Part shown: in pieces, positions 9,060 through 16,797 of the stretch
Layout of the letters: each line of letters opens with the position of its first letter
Numbering within the stretch: the stretch's first letter is position 1
Assembly (NCBI RefSeq): GCF_015221875.1
Contig: NZ_JACYGY010000001.1
Coordinates: 2,644,501 to 2,708,500 of the forward strand
Length of the DNA: 64,000 bases
Source of the DNA: Dyadobacter subterraneus
Lineage (GTDB): Bacteria; Bacteroidota; Bacteroidia; Cytophagales; Spirosomataceae
Reading direction: 5' to 3'
Translations under genes and position numbers: made by a program
Notes under the pieces: generated by a model
Databases searched by the model: none
Seen by the model: the letters and a program-made list of their open reading frames with translations, nothing else
What the model was told of the DNA's origin: nothing

Positions 9060-9612
9060 TGACGCAGTTTTTGGTTCCCAGTAACCCATATCTTCTTCCG
9101 TTCATTACAATATAATTGGCTCTCACCTTTCCGTTATCATAAAACAATTTTTGTTGCCCTTCTTCATGTCCACGGCGGTAATTCATTTCTTTTATCAATT
9201 TACCTTCCCGATTCCACTCCTGGCAGATTCCTTCGTATTCATCATTTTCGAAACGGTACAAGAGTTTTTCCTTACTATTTTCCCACCATGCCTGGTAAAG
9301 TCCGGTTTTTTGGCCATGATCAAATTGTCTTTTCTCCCGTATTCTCCCATCGCTGTAAAATTTAATACAGATACCATCTTCCTTTCCATTTGAAAATTCC
9401 GAAATCTCAGCCGTATCACCAGAAGGAAATAATGTGTAAATCGAGCCTGTGAATGGTTCTTTATTAAAAAAAATGCGGCCGTTAATATGATTAAAATTAC
9501 CAGTCGCGCTGTTAATCATTACTTTTTTGTCGTTTGTATTAAGATTACAACCGGTAATAAAAATGAGTAGACATAAAATTATGCTACTCGGAAACTGTGC
9601 CCGCTGTGCCAT
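9031..9612 (-). CDS. MORN-repeat variant (YwqK-like) lipoprotein
   Basis: A 193-residue exported protein. Repeated units such as SNGKEDGICIKFYSDGRIREK, FDHGQKTGLYQAWWENSK, NDEYEGICQEWNREGKLIKE and RRGHEEGQQKLFYDNGKV are the short GxxxGxxxxYxxxGxxxxE repeats of the MORN/YwqK family. The family name toxin-antitoxin system YwqK antitoxin is an automatic label; a toxin role is not supported here. The start at 9612 places a signal peptide directly before lipobox FITGC (Cys22); an ATG at 9627 adds five residues. It overlaps the YHYH gene upstream by 29 nt, and its own 3' end overlaps the SCO gene by 29 nt, so the three are translationally linked. Confidence 0.8.
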   Translation of the reverse strand: MAQRAQFPSSIILCLLIFITGCNLNTNDKKVMINSATGNFNHINGRIFFNKEPFTGSIYTLFPSGDTAEISEFSNGKEDGICIKFYSDGRIREKRQFDHGQKTGLYQAWWENSKEKLLYRFENDEYEGICQEWNREGKLIKEMNYRRGHEEGQQKLFYDNGKVRANYIVMNGRRYGLLGTKNCVNVSDSVFKN

Positions 9613-10333
9613 AAAATCCGCTGCCATTGATATAAGGATCGGTACTGGTTATATGGTAATGGTAAATGCCGTTTGGATATTCTGTTGTTGCCAGCGTGTG
9701 TCCATGATAAGCGTCAAGGGTGGTGGCGGTCACAAGAGCACCGTTTTCTTCCGGGCCATAAACCGGAAATCCGTCGAGCAGAAAACCAAGGAGTGCTGAT
9801 TTTGACGTTTTTACTGTCGTTAAATAAAGCGGTTCTACATGATAATGGTATTGTCCCGTCTGCTGAGGATGTCCCCAATATTGGTCAAAACTGGTTGCTT
9901 CGCTAGTTAGGGGTTGGTTTGGTCCTGCATATTGATTAAAAAAAGGCACGCCATTCAGCGCGATACCAATCGGGCCAAGCGGAGTAGCCGCATGCTTGGC
10001 TGCGACTTTGGGATCAACAGGAATTTTGAAAGTATAGGCTTGTTCGGAAATCGAGTTAGGATTTTTATTAAATGTATTTCCTGCGAAAGTTGTACCGCTG
10101 AAATTTTCATACAAACTATTACTGGTCGCATAATACACGCTTTTGTGATCGGGTAATCCTTTTGTTTTGATGGTAATGTAAGTCCCATCCGACGTAATGC
10201 TGGTGGCACCGTAAATTTTGGAATAAATAGCCGGGACTTCTGTATTGGTTTCTGTTAAATCGTCCGTGTTATTCTTGCATGCAGTGATTAAAAAAGTAAA
10301 AAGTGGTAATAAAATGGGCAGCAATTTTTTCAT
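9584..10333 (-). CDS. YHYH domain lipoprotein
   Basis: A 249-residue lipoprotein, with signal peptide and lipobox LITAC (Cys19). Two YHYH motifs are visible (GQYHYHVEP near residue 160, GIYHYHITS near 225), separated by LGFLLDGFPVYGP, the hallmark of the YHYH protein family. The IGIALNGVPFFNQYAGP stretch is also typical. The His-rich motifs suggest metal binding, but the biochemical function of the family is unknown. It is the first gene of a minus-strand operon with the MORN lipoprotein and the SCO-type copper chaperone. This association supports a metal-related envelope role by inference only. Confidence 0.88.
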   Translation of the reverse strand: MKKLLPILLPLFTFLITACKNNTDDLTETNTEVPAIYSKIYGATSITSDGTYITIKTKGLPDHKSVYYATSNSLYENFSGTTFAGNTFNKNPNSISEQAYTFKIPVDPKVAAKHAATPLGPIGIALNGVPFFNQYAGPNQPLTSEATSFDQYWGHPQQTGQYHYHVEPLYLTTVKTSKSALLGFLLDGFPVYGPEENGALVTATTLDAYHGHTLATTEYPNGIYHYHITSTDPYINGSGFYGTAGTVSE

Positions 10334-10606
10334 GATCGTTCTGGTCTTAATGTGTATAATGATTTAAAACTTAGACAAATTTTATGTTTTTTGGTAACTG
10401 CAAAAACGCGTACAATTCTATATTGACACGGTCAGATATGTAATAATCCGGATGATCGGCAGCATTATTTTCCTGAAACGTATAACTGGTCATCAACGAT
10501 TAATAAGGATTATCAGAGTATTAATGAATAGAAAACTGCTTTTTATTATGGCATTTCTGCTGATTAAAGTCTTGATTTTGAATTAAAAAACGCTGTTAAT
10601 TCTGCT

Positions 10607-13600
10607 ATGAATATTTTGAGATCCGTTCCATTCTTTTTACTCTTCCTGGCTTTCAGTCTGGGTTATCCTTTTCAGAAAGAAAAAGTGCGTAATGAAGTAA
10701 AACCCGCAAAAGATTCTCAGCTGCATATTGTCCAAAATCAGTCCGCAGAAACCATCAGTATTTTCCGTGGAAATGAAACAAAGCCGATTCTAACGCAAAA
10801 TGCAAAAGCAAATTTCCGGCCATATCTGCACCCGTTGGTTGCTCCTGATGGGAAAGGTGTTTTAACAGAATACAGTCCTGGTCATCATAAACATCAAACA
10901 GGAATTTATTGGGGCTATACCCGTGTGAATGGCAGAGATTACTTTCATCACCCGGATGAGGGTTATTGGCGCCGCGTTTCCGCAAAAGTTATTGAGGCAA
11001 AAGGAGCGGAAGTGAAGTGGCAAACAGTATATGATCTTTTAGATTCTACCGGAACAGCAGTTTTGACCGAAACACAAAACTGGTCGATGCGTGAGAAGGA
11101 CGGAAAATATTTGCTTGATCTGGAATGGAATGGCGAGGCGCAAACGGATGTCACAATCGGGAAATATGATTATGGCGGATTGTTTGTTCGAATGCCGTGG
11201 AAGGAAGGAATAAAAGGTGAAGTCGTAAATGCAGCGCGTCAGAAAAATGAAAAAGCGGAAGGGCAAAATGCATTTTGGGTTGATATAGGCATGCAGGTTG
11301 AGGGAAGAAACGATCTGGCCCATATTGCCATATTTGATCATCCCGAAAACAAAGGCTATCCGCAGACCTGGCGCGTGGATAGCCAGTTAGGTGCAGGTCC
11401 GGCTCGTGCCCGTAAAGAAGACTGGCATATTAAAAAAGGCGAAACCGAAGTGATCAAGCATGAATTGGTTGTGTATACCGGTGAGCTCAACGACGTAGCA
11501 TTGACAAAGACATTTGGAGATTTTATCGGAAATAATGGTACTTACAATACCGCCGCGCTTTGGGCAATTGCGCAAAAAGAAGGAAGAGAAGCGAAATTTC
11601 TGAGTGCTCAGGAAGCCGTTGCAGCCATGACAATCAAAGACGGTTTTATAGTAAATGCCTACGCCTCTGAGCCGATGATGACACAGCCTATGGCTTTTTG
11701 CTGGGACGACCGCGGGCGAATGTGGATTGCCGAAAACAAAGATTACGAATCTCGTGGAAAAGGATTTTCAAATGCAGGTGACAGCCGGATTTTAATTTTG
11801 GAAGATACCAATGGTGACGGCGTAGCTGATAAACGTAAGGTTTTTATGGAAGGAATTGCCTTTCCGTCTGCATTGGCTGTGGGTTTTGATGGCATTTTTA
11901 TAGGTGCTCCGCCAAACCTTCTTTTTGTCCCGGATAAAAATGGCGACGATAAGGCGGATATGGATGATATCGAAGTCAGATTGACAGGTTGGGGAATACG
12001 CGACCGCCACGAAACGCTGAACAGTTTTCACTGGGGACCTGATGGCTGGTTATATGGTTTGCAAGGTTTTGCAACACCTTCAAAAGTAGGTAAGCCGAAA
12101 GGAAAAGGTAAAATTTATAAACACAAAGATGCTTTTCCGGAAGATATTCTGGAAGGCGAAGGAACCGATATCAATGGCGGCGTTTGGCGCTATCATCCCA
12201 CCAAAGATAAGTTCGAGGTTGTTGCACACGGATTCAGTAATCCATGGGGAATTGACTATGATGCCAAAGGGCAATTGCTGATGACCGCTTGCGTAATTCC
12301 TCATCTTTGGCACGTTATTCCTGGCGGCATTTATCACAGGCAAGGCGGACAGCATTTTAATCCTTACGTTTATAACGATATCAAAACCATTGCGGATCAC
12401 AGCCACCGGTCGGCTCATGGCGGGGCAAGAGTTTATCTTTCTGATGCTTTTTCAAAAGAAGAAAGAGGGAAAATATTTATGGCAAATATTCATGAACATG
12501 GCATTTTATCTGACATACTGGTACCAAAAGGTTCCGGATTTACGGGTAAACATGGTGATGAATTTATGATGGCCAACAATGCGCAATGGGTAGGTTTTAG
12601 CATGGAAATCGGGCCGGAAGGAGGCATGTACGTACTGGACTGGCACGATGCCGATATTTGCGGATCAGATGTTTTGAATTCAGAAACCGGACGGATTTTC
12701 AGGATTATGCCGAAAGTTTCAAAAGCTGAAAACTGGAAAGACCGCTATGCTGATCTTGGCAAGTTTTCGGATTTGCAGTTAGCAGAACTGCAATCAAGTC
12801 CAAGTGAATGGCATGCCAGAAGAGCCAGAATCATTTTACAAAACAGAGCTTCCAAAGGAAAAATTGAAAAAGCCTCCTATGATCGTTTGTTCGATTTGTA
12901 CCAGAATAGTCCCAACCCTGACTGGCGACTGCGTGCGATGTGGACTTTGCAAATTACAGACGGATTTACGCCGAAAATCCTTTTTGACGCACTAAATGAT
13001 AAAGATGAATATATCAGATCCTGGGCAATCCAGTTTTTGACAGAGGATAAAGACCCAGCCCCGGAAGTGATCGCAAAGTTTGCTGAAATGGGTGCGACGG
13101 ATAAATCACCGGTTGTTCGTTTGTATCTGGCTTCTGCATTGCAAAGGATCGATCTGAATGCAAGATGGAAAATAGCCACTGCTTTGGTATCGCATGGAGA
13201 AGACGCGGATGATCATAATCTGCCTAAAATGATCTGGTATGGGATTGAGCCTTTGGTAAAGGAAAATCCGGCACGATCCATGGAATTGGCAGGTCACAGT
13301 AATATTGCGGTGGTAACGCAGTTTATCGCAAGAAGGGCAGTTGATGCTGATGCAGTAGAAACGTTGGTTACAGCTGTTGGGAAAGCTGCAAAAAATCAAA
13401 AAGCCTTACTGGAAGGAATGCGCGACGGTTTGGAAGGAAGGACAGATCTGAAAGCGCCCGCAAATTGGAGTTCGGTATATGCCAGGTTAAAGTTGAAGGA
13501 AAAATCGGTAGCGTTGCTTGCCAAGGATATGTCTCAGCATTTTGGTGATACGGAGGCGGCAAAAAATGCAATGATTACACTTAAAAATAAAAAAGCTTCA

Positions 13601-14449
13601 ACAGAAGAAAGAAGGAAATCATTACAATTGTTGAGTTTAAGACAAAGACCGGAATTGGAAAAAGAACTTCCTTTTTTACTGGATGATGCAAATCTTCGTT
13701 TGGACGCAATTCGTGCGATGGCTGGTTATGACAGCGAACCATTAGCCAAATTATTGATTGAACGTTATCCTAAATTCAATGCAACTGAAAAATCTGAAAC
13801 AATTCAGACGCTGGCATCCAGGCCAAAATCCGGTTGGTTGCTGACACAGACAATTTCTAAAAATGTTATTTCAAAAAAGGAAATTCCGACTTATGTAGCC
13901 AGACAACTCAGAAGGGTAGTGGGCAGCGGATTTGTTGAGGTATGGGGACCGATTGATCATGTAGCATTTGACGAAAAGGCATATAAGAAATATAAAAATC
14001 TGCTGACGGATAATGCTGTATCTGGCGCAAGTACAGCCAACGGACGATTGGTTTTTCAAAAAACCTGTGCGCCCTGTCATAAAATGTATGGCGAAGGCGG
14101 AATTATCGGTCCCGAACTTACCGGCTCCAACCGGGCAAATCTTGATTATTTGCTGGGAAACCTTCTGGATCCAAGCGGAGAAATCCAGGATGATTATAAA
14201 ATGGTGGTGGTTACCACAAGAGACGGACGCACTTATGTAGGAAATATTGCCAAAGAAACAGAAAGGCAGGTAACGTTAAGAATTGTCGGTCAGGATGCAG
14301 TTGCTATCAACAAGTCTGATATCCAAACCAGAGAAGTAACGCCGGTTTCCATGATGCCTTCCGGACTTTTGGAGACGTTATCAGATAAGGAAATAACGGA
14401 TTTGATTGGCTATATGCGAACCACAAAACAGGTAGTTGTGCAAAAGTAG
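10607..14449 (+). CDS. DUF6807 (PmoA-like) domain fused to PVC-type dehydrogenase with HEAT repeats and c-type haem
   Basis: A 1280-residue secreted protein with a signal peptide. Residues about 40-320 match the DUF6807 (PmoA) family (YLHPLVAPDGKGVLTEY, PGHHKHQTGIYWG, RMPWKEG). From about 340 begins the membrane-bound-dehydrogenase-type beta-propeller of PVC/Bacteroidota proteins (VNAYASEPMMTQPMAFCWDD, RGRMWIAENKDYES, two calcium-like DTNGDGVAD / DKNGDDKADMDD loops). HEAT-like repeats follow at about 720-1080. The C terminus has a haem domain with TCAPCHKMYGEGG (CxxCH near 1153) and IGPELTGSNRANLDYLL. It probably oxidises a sugar or alcohol in the periplasm and passes electrons to the haem, but the reaction is inferred. 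The next gene is a Tat-exported sugar isomerase-like protein. Confidence 0.88.
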   Translation: MNILRSVPFFLLFLAFSLGYPFQKEKVRNEVKPAKDSQLHIVQNQSAETISIFRGNETKPILTQNAKANFRPYLHPLVAPDGKGVLTEYSPGHHKHQTGIYWGYTRVNGRDYFHHPDEGYWRRVSAKVIEAKGAEVKWQTVYDLLDSTGTAVLTETQNWSMREKDGKYLLDLEWNGEAQTDVTIGKYDYGGLFVRMPWKEGIKGEVVNAARQKNEKAEGQNAFWVDIGMQVEGRNDLAHIAIFDHPENKGYPQTWRVDSQLGAGPARARKEDWHIKKGETEVIKHELVVYTGELNDVALTKTFGDFIGNNGTYNTAALWAIAQKEGREAKFLSAQEAVAAMTIKDGFIVNAYASEPMMTQPMAFCWDDRGRMWIAENKDYESRGKGFSNAGDSRILILEDTNGDGVADKRKVFMEGIAFPSALAVGFDGIFIGAPPNLLFVPDKNGDDKADMDDIEVRLTGWGIRDRHETLNSFHWGPDGWLYGLQGFATPSKVGKPKGKGKIYKHKDAFPEDILEGEGTDINGGVWRYHPTKDKFEVVAHGFSNPWGIDYDAKGQLLMTACVIPHLWHVIPGGIYHRQGGQHFNPYVYNDIKTIADHSHRSAHGGARVYLSDAFSKEERGKIFMANIHEHGILSDILVPKGSGFTGKHGDEFMMANNAQWVGFSMEIGPEGGMYVLDWHDADICGSDVLNSETGRIFRIMPKVSKAENWKDRYADLGKFSDLQLAELQSSPSEWHARRARIILQNRASKGKIEKASYDRLFDLYQNSPNPDWRLRAMWTLQITDGFTPKILFDALNDKDEYIRSWAIQFLTEDKDPAPEVIAKFAEMGATDKSPVVRLYLASALQRIDLNARWKIATALVSHGEDADDHNLPKMIWYGIEPLVKENPARSMELAGHSNIAVVTQFIARRAVDADAVETLVTAVGKAAKNQKALLEGMRDGLEGRTDLKAPANWSSVYARLKLKEKSVALLAKDMSQHFGDTEAAKNAMITLKNKKASTEERRKSLQLLSLRQRPELEKELPFLLDDANLRLDAIRAMAGYDSEPLAKLLIERYPKFNATEKSETIQTLASRPKSGWLLTQTISKNVISKKEIPTYVARQLRRVVGSGFVEVWGPIDHVAFDEKAYKKYKNLLTDNAVSGASTANGRLVFQKTCAPCHKMYGEGGIIGPELTGSNRANLDYLLGNLLDPSGEIQDDYKMVVVTTRDGRTYVGNIAKETERQVTLRIVGQDAVAINKSDIQTREVTPVSMMPSGLLETLSDKEITDLIGYMRTTKQVVVQK

Positions 14450-14499
14450 ATTTTCCCTGGAACAGCTTTAAAATGATATGAACTTATAAAATTAATTAT

Positions 14500-15507
14500 A
14501 TGCAGAATCAGGATATTTCAAGACGGGAATTTCTAGTTAATTCGTCGCTCGCAGCAGCAGGCTTTGCACTTCTTTCTGGATCCGCTTTTGGAGCACCGGC
14601 TTATATCAAAAATCTGGGCAAACCTAATTCATTATTTAACGGTGTACAGATTGGTGCCATTACTTATTCCTGGCGCAGTATGCCAAGCAGCGCAGAACAG
14701 ATTTTGCAATATTGTATTGACTGCAACATCAGCGCAATAGAATTAATGGGTCCAGCCGGGGAAGCTTTTGCAGGTGCGCCAACTGCCCCTGAATGGCCAT
14801 CTGCGGCACCTGGTGCAAATGGACAACGCCCTGAATTAACACCCGAGCAAAAGGCAGCGCGGGAGGAATATACCAAAAAACTGGCTGAATGGCGCGCAAA
14901 AGTTTCTATGGATAACTTTGTGCAGCTGCGTAAAATGTATAATGACGCCGGTGTAAGTATTTATGGATTCAAACCTTCGGCTTTGGGTACAAAAAATACG
15001 GATGCAGAAGTTGATTATGCTTTTCGCGCGGCAAAAGCGTTAGGGGCAAATCAGGCTACGGTTGAATTGCCGACGGATCCGGCACAGACGAAACGTCTGG
15101 GTGAAATTGCCGCAAAAAACAAGATTTACGTAGGTTATCACGGACACTTGCAGCAAACTTTTGATGCCTGGGATGTTGCACTTGGTCAGTCAAAATATAA
15201 TGCAATGAATTTCGATATGGGCCATTATGTAGCCGCAGGTTTTGATCCTTTGGTATTTATTCCTGCCAAACATGAGCATATCGTAAGCATGCATACAAAA
15301 GACAGAAAAAATAAAGCAAATGGCGGACAAAATGTTCCCTGGGGCGAAGGCGATACGCCAATAGTAGCAGCACTGGAACTGATGCGTAAAAACAAATATA
15401 AATTCCCGGCTACGATAGAACTTGAATATGATATTCCGGCAGGTTCAGATGCGGTAAAAGAAACGGCTAAGTGTGTTGAATATGCAAGAAAAGCACTGAA
15501 AGCTTAG
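14500..15507 (+). CDS. Tat-exported sugar phosphate isomerase/epimerase-like TIM-barrel protein
   Basis: A 335-residue protein with twin-arginine signal SRREFLVNSSLAAAGFALL and then a xylose-isomerase-like TIM barrel. Barrel features include GVQIGAITYSWRSM, AIELMGPAGEAF, YVGYHGHLQQTF (metal-binding His), MNFDMGHYVAAGFDP, HEHIVSMHTKDRK and ATIELEYD, the usual metal ligands (Glu, His, Asp, His). A low-complexity insert rich in Pro/Ala/Gly lies at about 90-115. An exported protein cannot act on cytosolic sugar phosphates, so it more likely isomerises or cleaves a free or oxidised (keto) sugar. It sits 50 nt after the DUF6807/haem dehydrogenase gene and is probably co-transcribed with it. A terminator follows. 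Confidence 0.88.
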   Translation: MQNQDISRREFLVNSSLAAAGFALLSGSAFGAPAYIKNLGKPNSLFNGVQIGAITYSWRSMPSSAEQILQYCIDCNISAIELMGPAGEAFAGAPTAPEWPSAAPGANGQRPELTPEQKAAREEYTKKLAEWRAKVSMDNFVQLRKMYNDAGVSIYGFKPSALGTKNTDAEVDYAFRAAKALGANQATVELPTDPAQTKRLGEIAAKNKIYVGYHGHLQQTFDAWDVALGQSKYNAMNFDMGHYVAAGFDPLVFIPAKHEHIVSMHTKDRKNKANGGQNVPWGEGDTPIVAALELMRKNKYKFPATIELEYDIPAGSDAVKETAKCVEYARKALKA

Positions 15508-15524
15508 AAAATTAACGATTTTAC

Positions 15525-15566
15525 AAATTCCGTCAGGTTCATTAATGATCTGGCGGAATTTTGTTT
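15525..15566 (+). terminator. Rho-independent terminator after the isomerase gene
   Basis: AAATTCCGTCAG pairs with CTGGCGGAATTT (12 bp, one G-T pair) around a 13-nt loop, followed by TGTTTT. It closes the two-gene unit that starts at 10607. Confidence 0.8.
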
Positions 15567-15623
15567 TATGGAGAAAATAGTTTTCATGATTAACTTTAAC
15601 GCTTAATTAAAAAATAGTCAGTT

Positions 15624-16229
15624 ATGCAAACCGAAGACCTGATAAAACAAATCGAATTCATCAAAGAAATTGATAAATTGAAATATATTCAGCGCCGCAC
15701 CAAGTTATTTAACAGCGACAGAAATGAGAACGATGCAGAACATAGCTGGCATTTGGCCATGATGGCTATCATTTTGTCAAACCATTCCAATGTTGAAATT
15801 GACGTTTTGAAAGTGGTCAAAATGGTATTGATTCATGACATTGTCGAAATTGATGCAGGCGACACTTTCCTTTACGATACAACCAAAAATCATACAAATA
15901 CGGACGAAGAGTTATTAGCTGCAAAAAGAATTTTCGGAATTTTGCCCGATGAGCAGCGGGATGAAATGATTGCTGTCTGGGAAGAATTTGAAGCCGGAGA
16001 AACTGCCGAAGCAAAATTTGCAAGAACCATGGACAGGCTTGAACCCCTTCTCCAAAACGCATCGAATCAGGGTGGAACCTGGAAAGAATTTGACGTAGAT
16101 TATCAAAAGGTTTATGATAAGAAAAAGGTTATGCAACACGGTTCAACTTCTATCTGGAACTATGCAGAAAACCTGATCAATGAAAGTGTTGAAAACGGAA
16201 TTCTTAAAAAAGAAAAAACGGAACTTTGA
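15624..16229 (+). CDS. HD domain hydrolase (YfbR/HDDC2-like)
   Basis: A 201-residue cytosolic protein of the HD phosphohydrolase superfamily. The metal ligands appear as His in NDAEHSWHLAMM (about residue 40), the HD pair in VLIHDIVEIDAGD (about 73) and Asp in FARTMDRLEPLLQN (about 137). This arrangement matches 5'-deoxynucleotidase YfbR and HDDC2 proteins, which remove phosphate from deoxynucleoside monophosphates; exact substrate is inferred. It stands alone after a terminator. Confidence 0.87.
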   Translation: MQTEDLIKQIEFIKEIDKLKYIQRRTKLFNSDRNENDAEHSWHLAMMAIILSNHSNVEIDVLKVVKMVLIHDIVEIDAGDTFLYDTTKNHTNTDEELLAAKRIFGILPDEQRDEMIAVWEEFEAGETAEAKFARTMDRLEPLLQNASNQGGTWKEFDVDYQKVYDKKKVMQHGSTSIWNYAENLINESVENGILKKEKTEL

Positions 16230-16359
16230 AATGCTATATTATGAAAATTATTTTCGTAAGCAACTCATTTTTATTTAGTTATCAATACCGTTAACTAAGA
16301 ATTAATTTTTGCTACTTATGTAATCGGTACATTTGATTTCATCTTTAAACGCAAAATGT

Positions 16360-16695
16360 ATGTATATTTTCGTTGAAATGTGGAATCCAAAACAGGCCTG
16401 GCTTGATCTGCCAAAAGCTGATCGTACCGATTATATCGCTGCTGTCGGCGGAGCCATCGAAAGTCTTTTAGCTTCGGGCGTGGAGATTGTAACCTGGTCA
16501 TTTAACGACACTACAATTGACAATTTTAACGGCTTTCAATACTTTGCAATCTGGAAATTTCCAACGCAGGATCTTGTGTTATCTTTCCAGAAAATGGTGG
16601 CGGAGGCGGGTTGGTATAATTACTTTGAACAGGTAAATGCATCCGGACTAATCGGAGAACCGGGACCTGTGCTCGATCATTCTATTGCTTTGTAG
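16360..16695 (+). CDS. Small uncharacterised protein (DUF6616-like)
   Basis: I place the start at the ATG at 16360, giving 111 residues that begin MYIFVEMWNPKQAWLDLP; the longer in-frame start at 16333 adds nine unlikely residues. The sequence has no signal peptide, membrane segment or cysteine motif. It resembles the small Bacteroidota family DUF6616, whose role is unknown. The shape (short beta strands, aromatic residues, IVTWSFNDT and YFAIWKFPTQD) suggests a ferredoxin-like or dimeric alpha/beta-barrel fold, which is inference. Confidence 0.65.
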   Translation: MYIFVEMWNPKQAWLDLPKADRTDYIAAVGGAIESLLASGVEIVTWSFNDTTIDNFNGFQYFAIWKFPTQDLVLSFQKMVAEAGWYNYFEQVNASGLIGEPGPVLDHSIAL

Positions 16696-16797
16696 GGGGG
16701 CACAACGTTAAATCATGTTAAAAAGACTTTATCAAGATTTAACTAAGGTTTAAGATTCATAAATTGTTGGTTAAATACTGACAATCCCTGAATCGCC

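Noticed and set aside
9031..9612. Antitoxin of a toxin-antitoxin pair (YwqK label)
   Set aside because: It is an exported lipoprotein with MORN-like repeats, and no toxin gene is adjacent.
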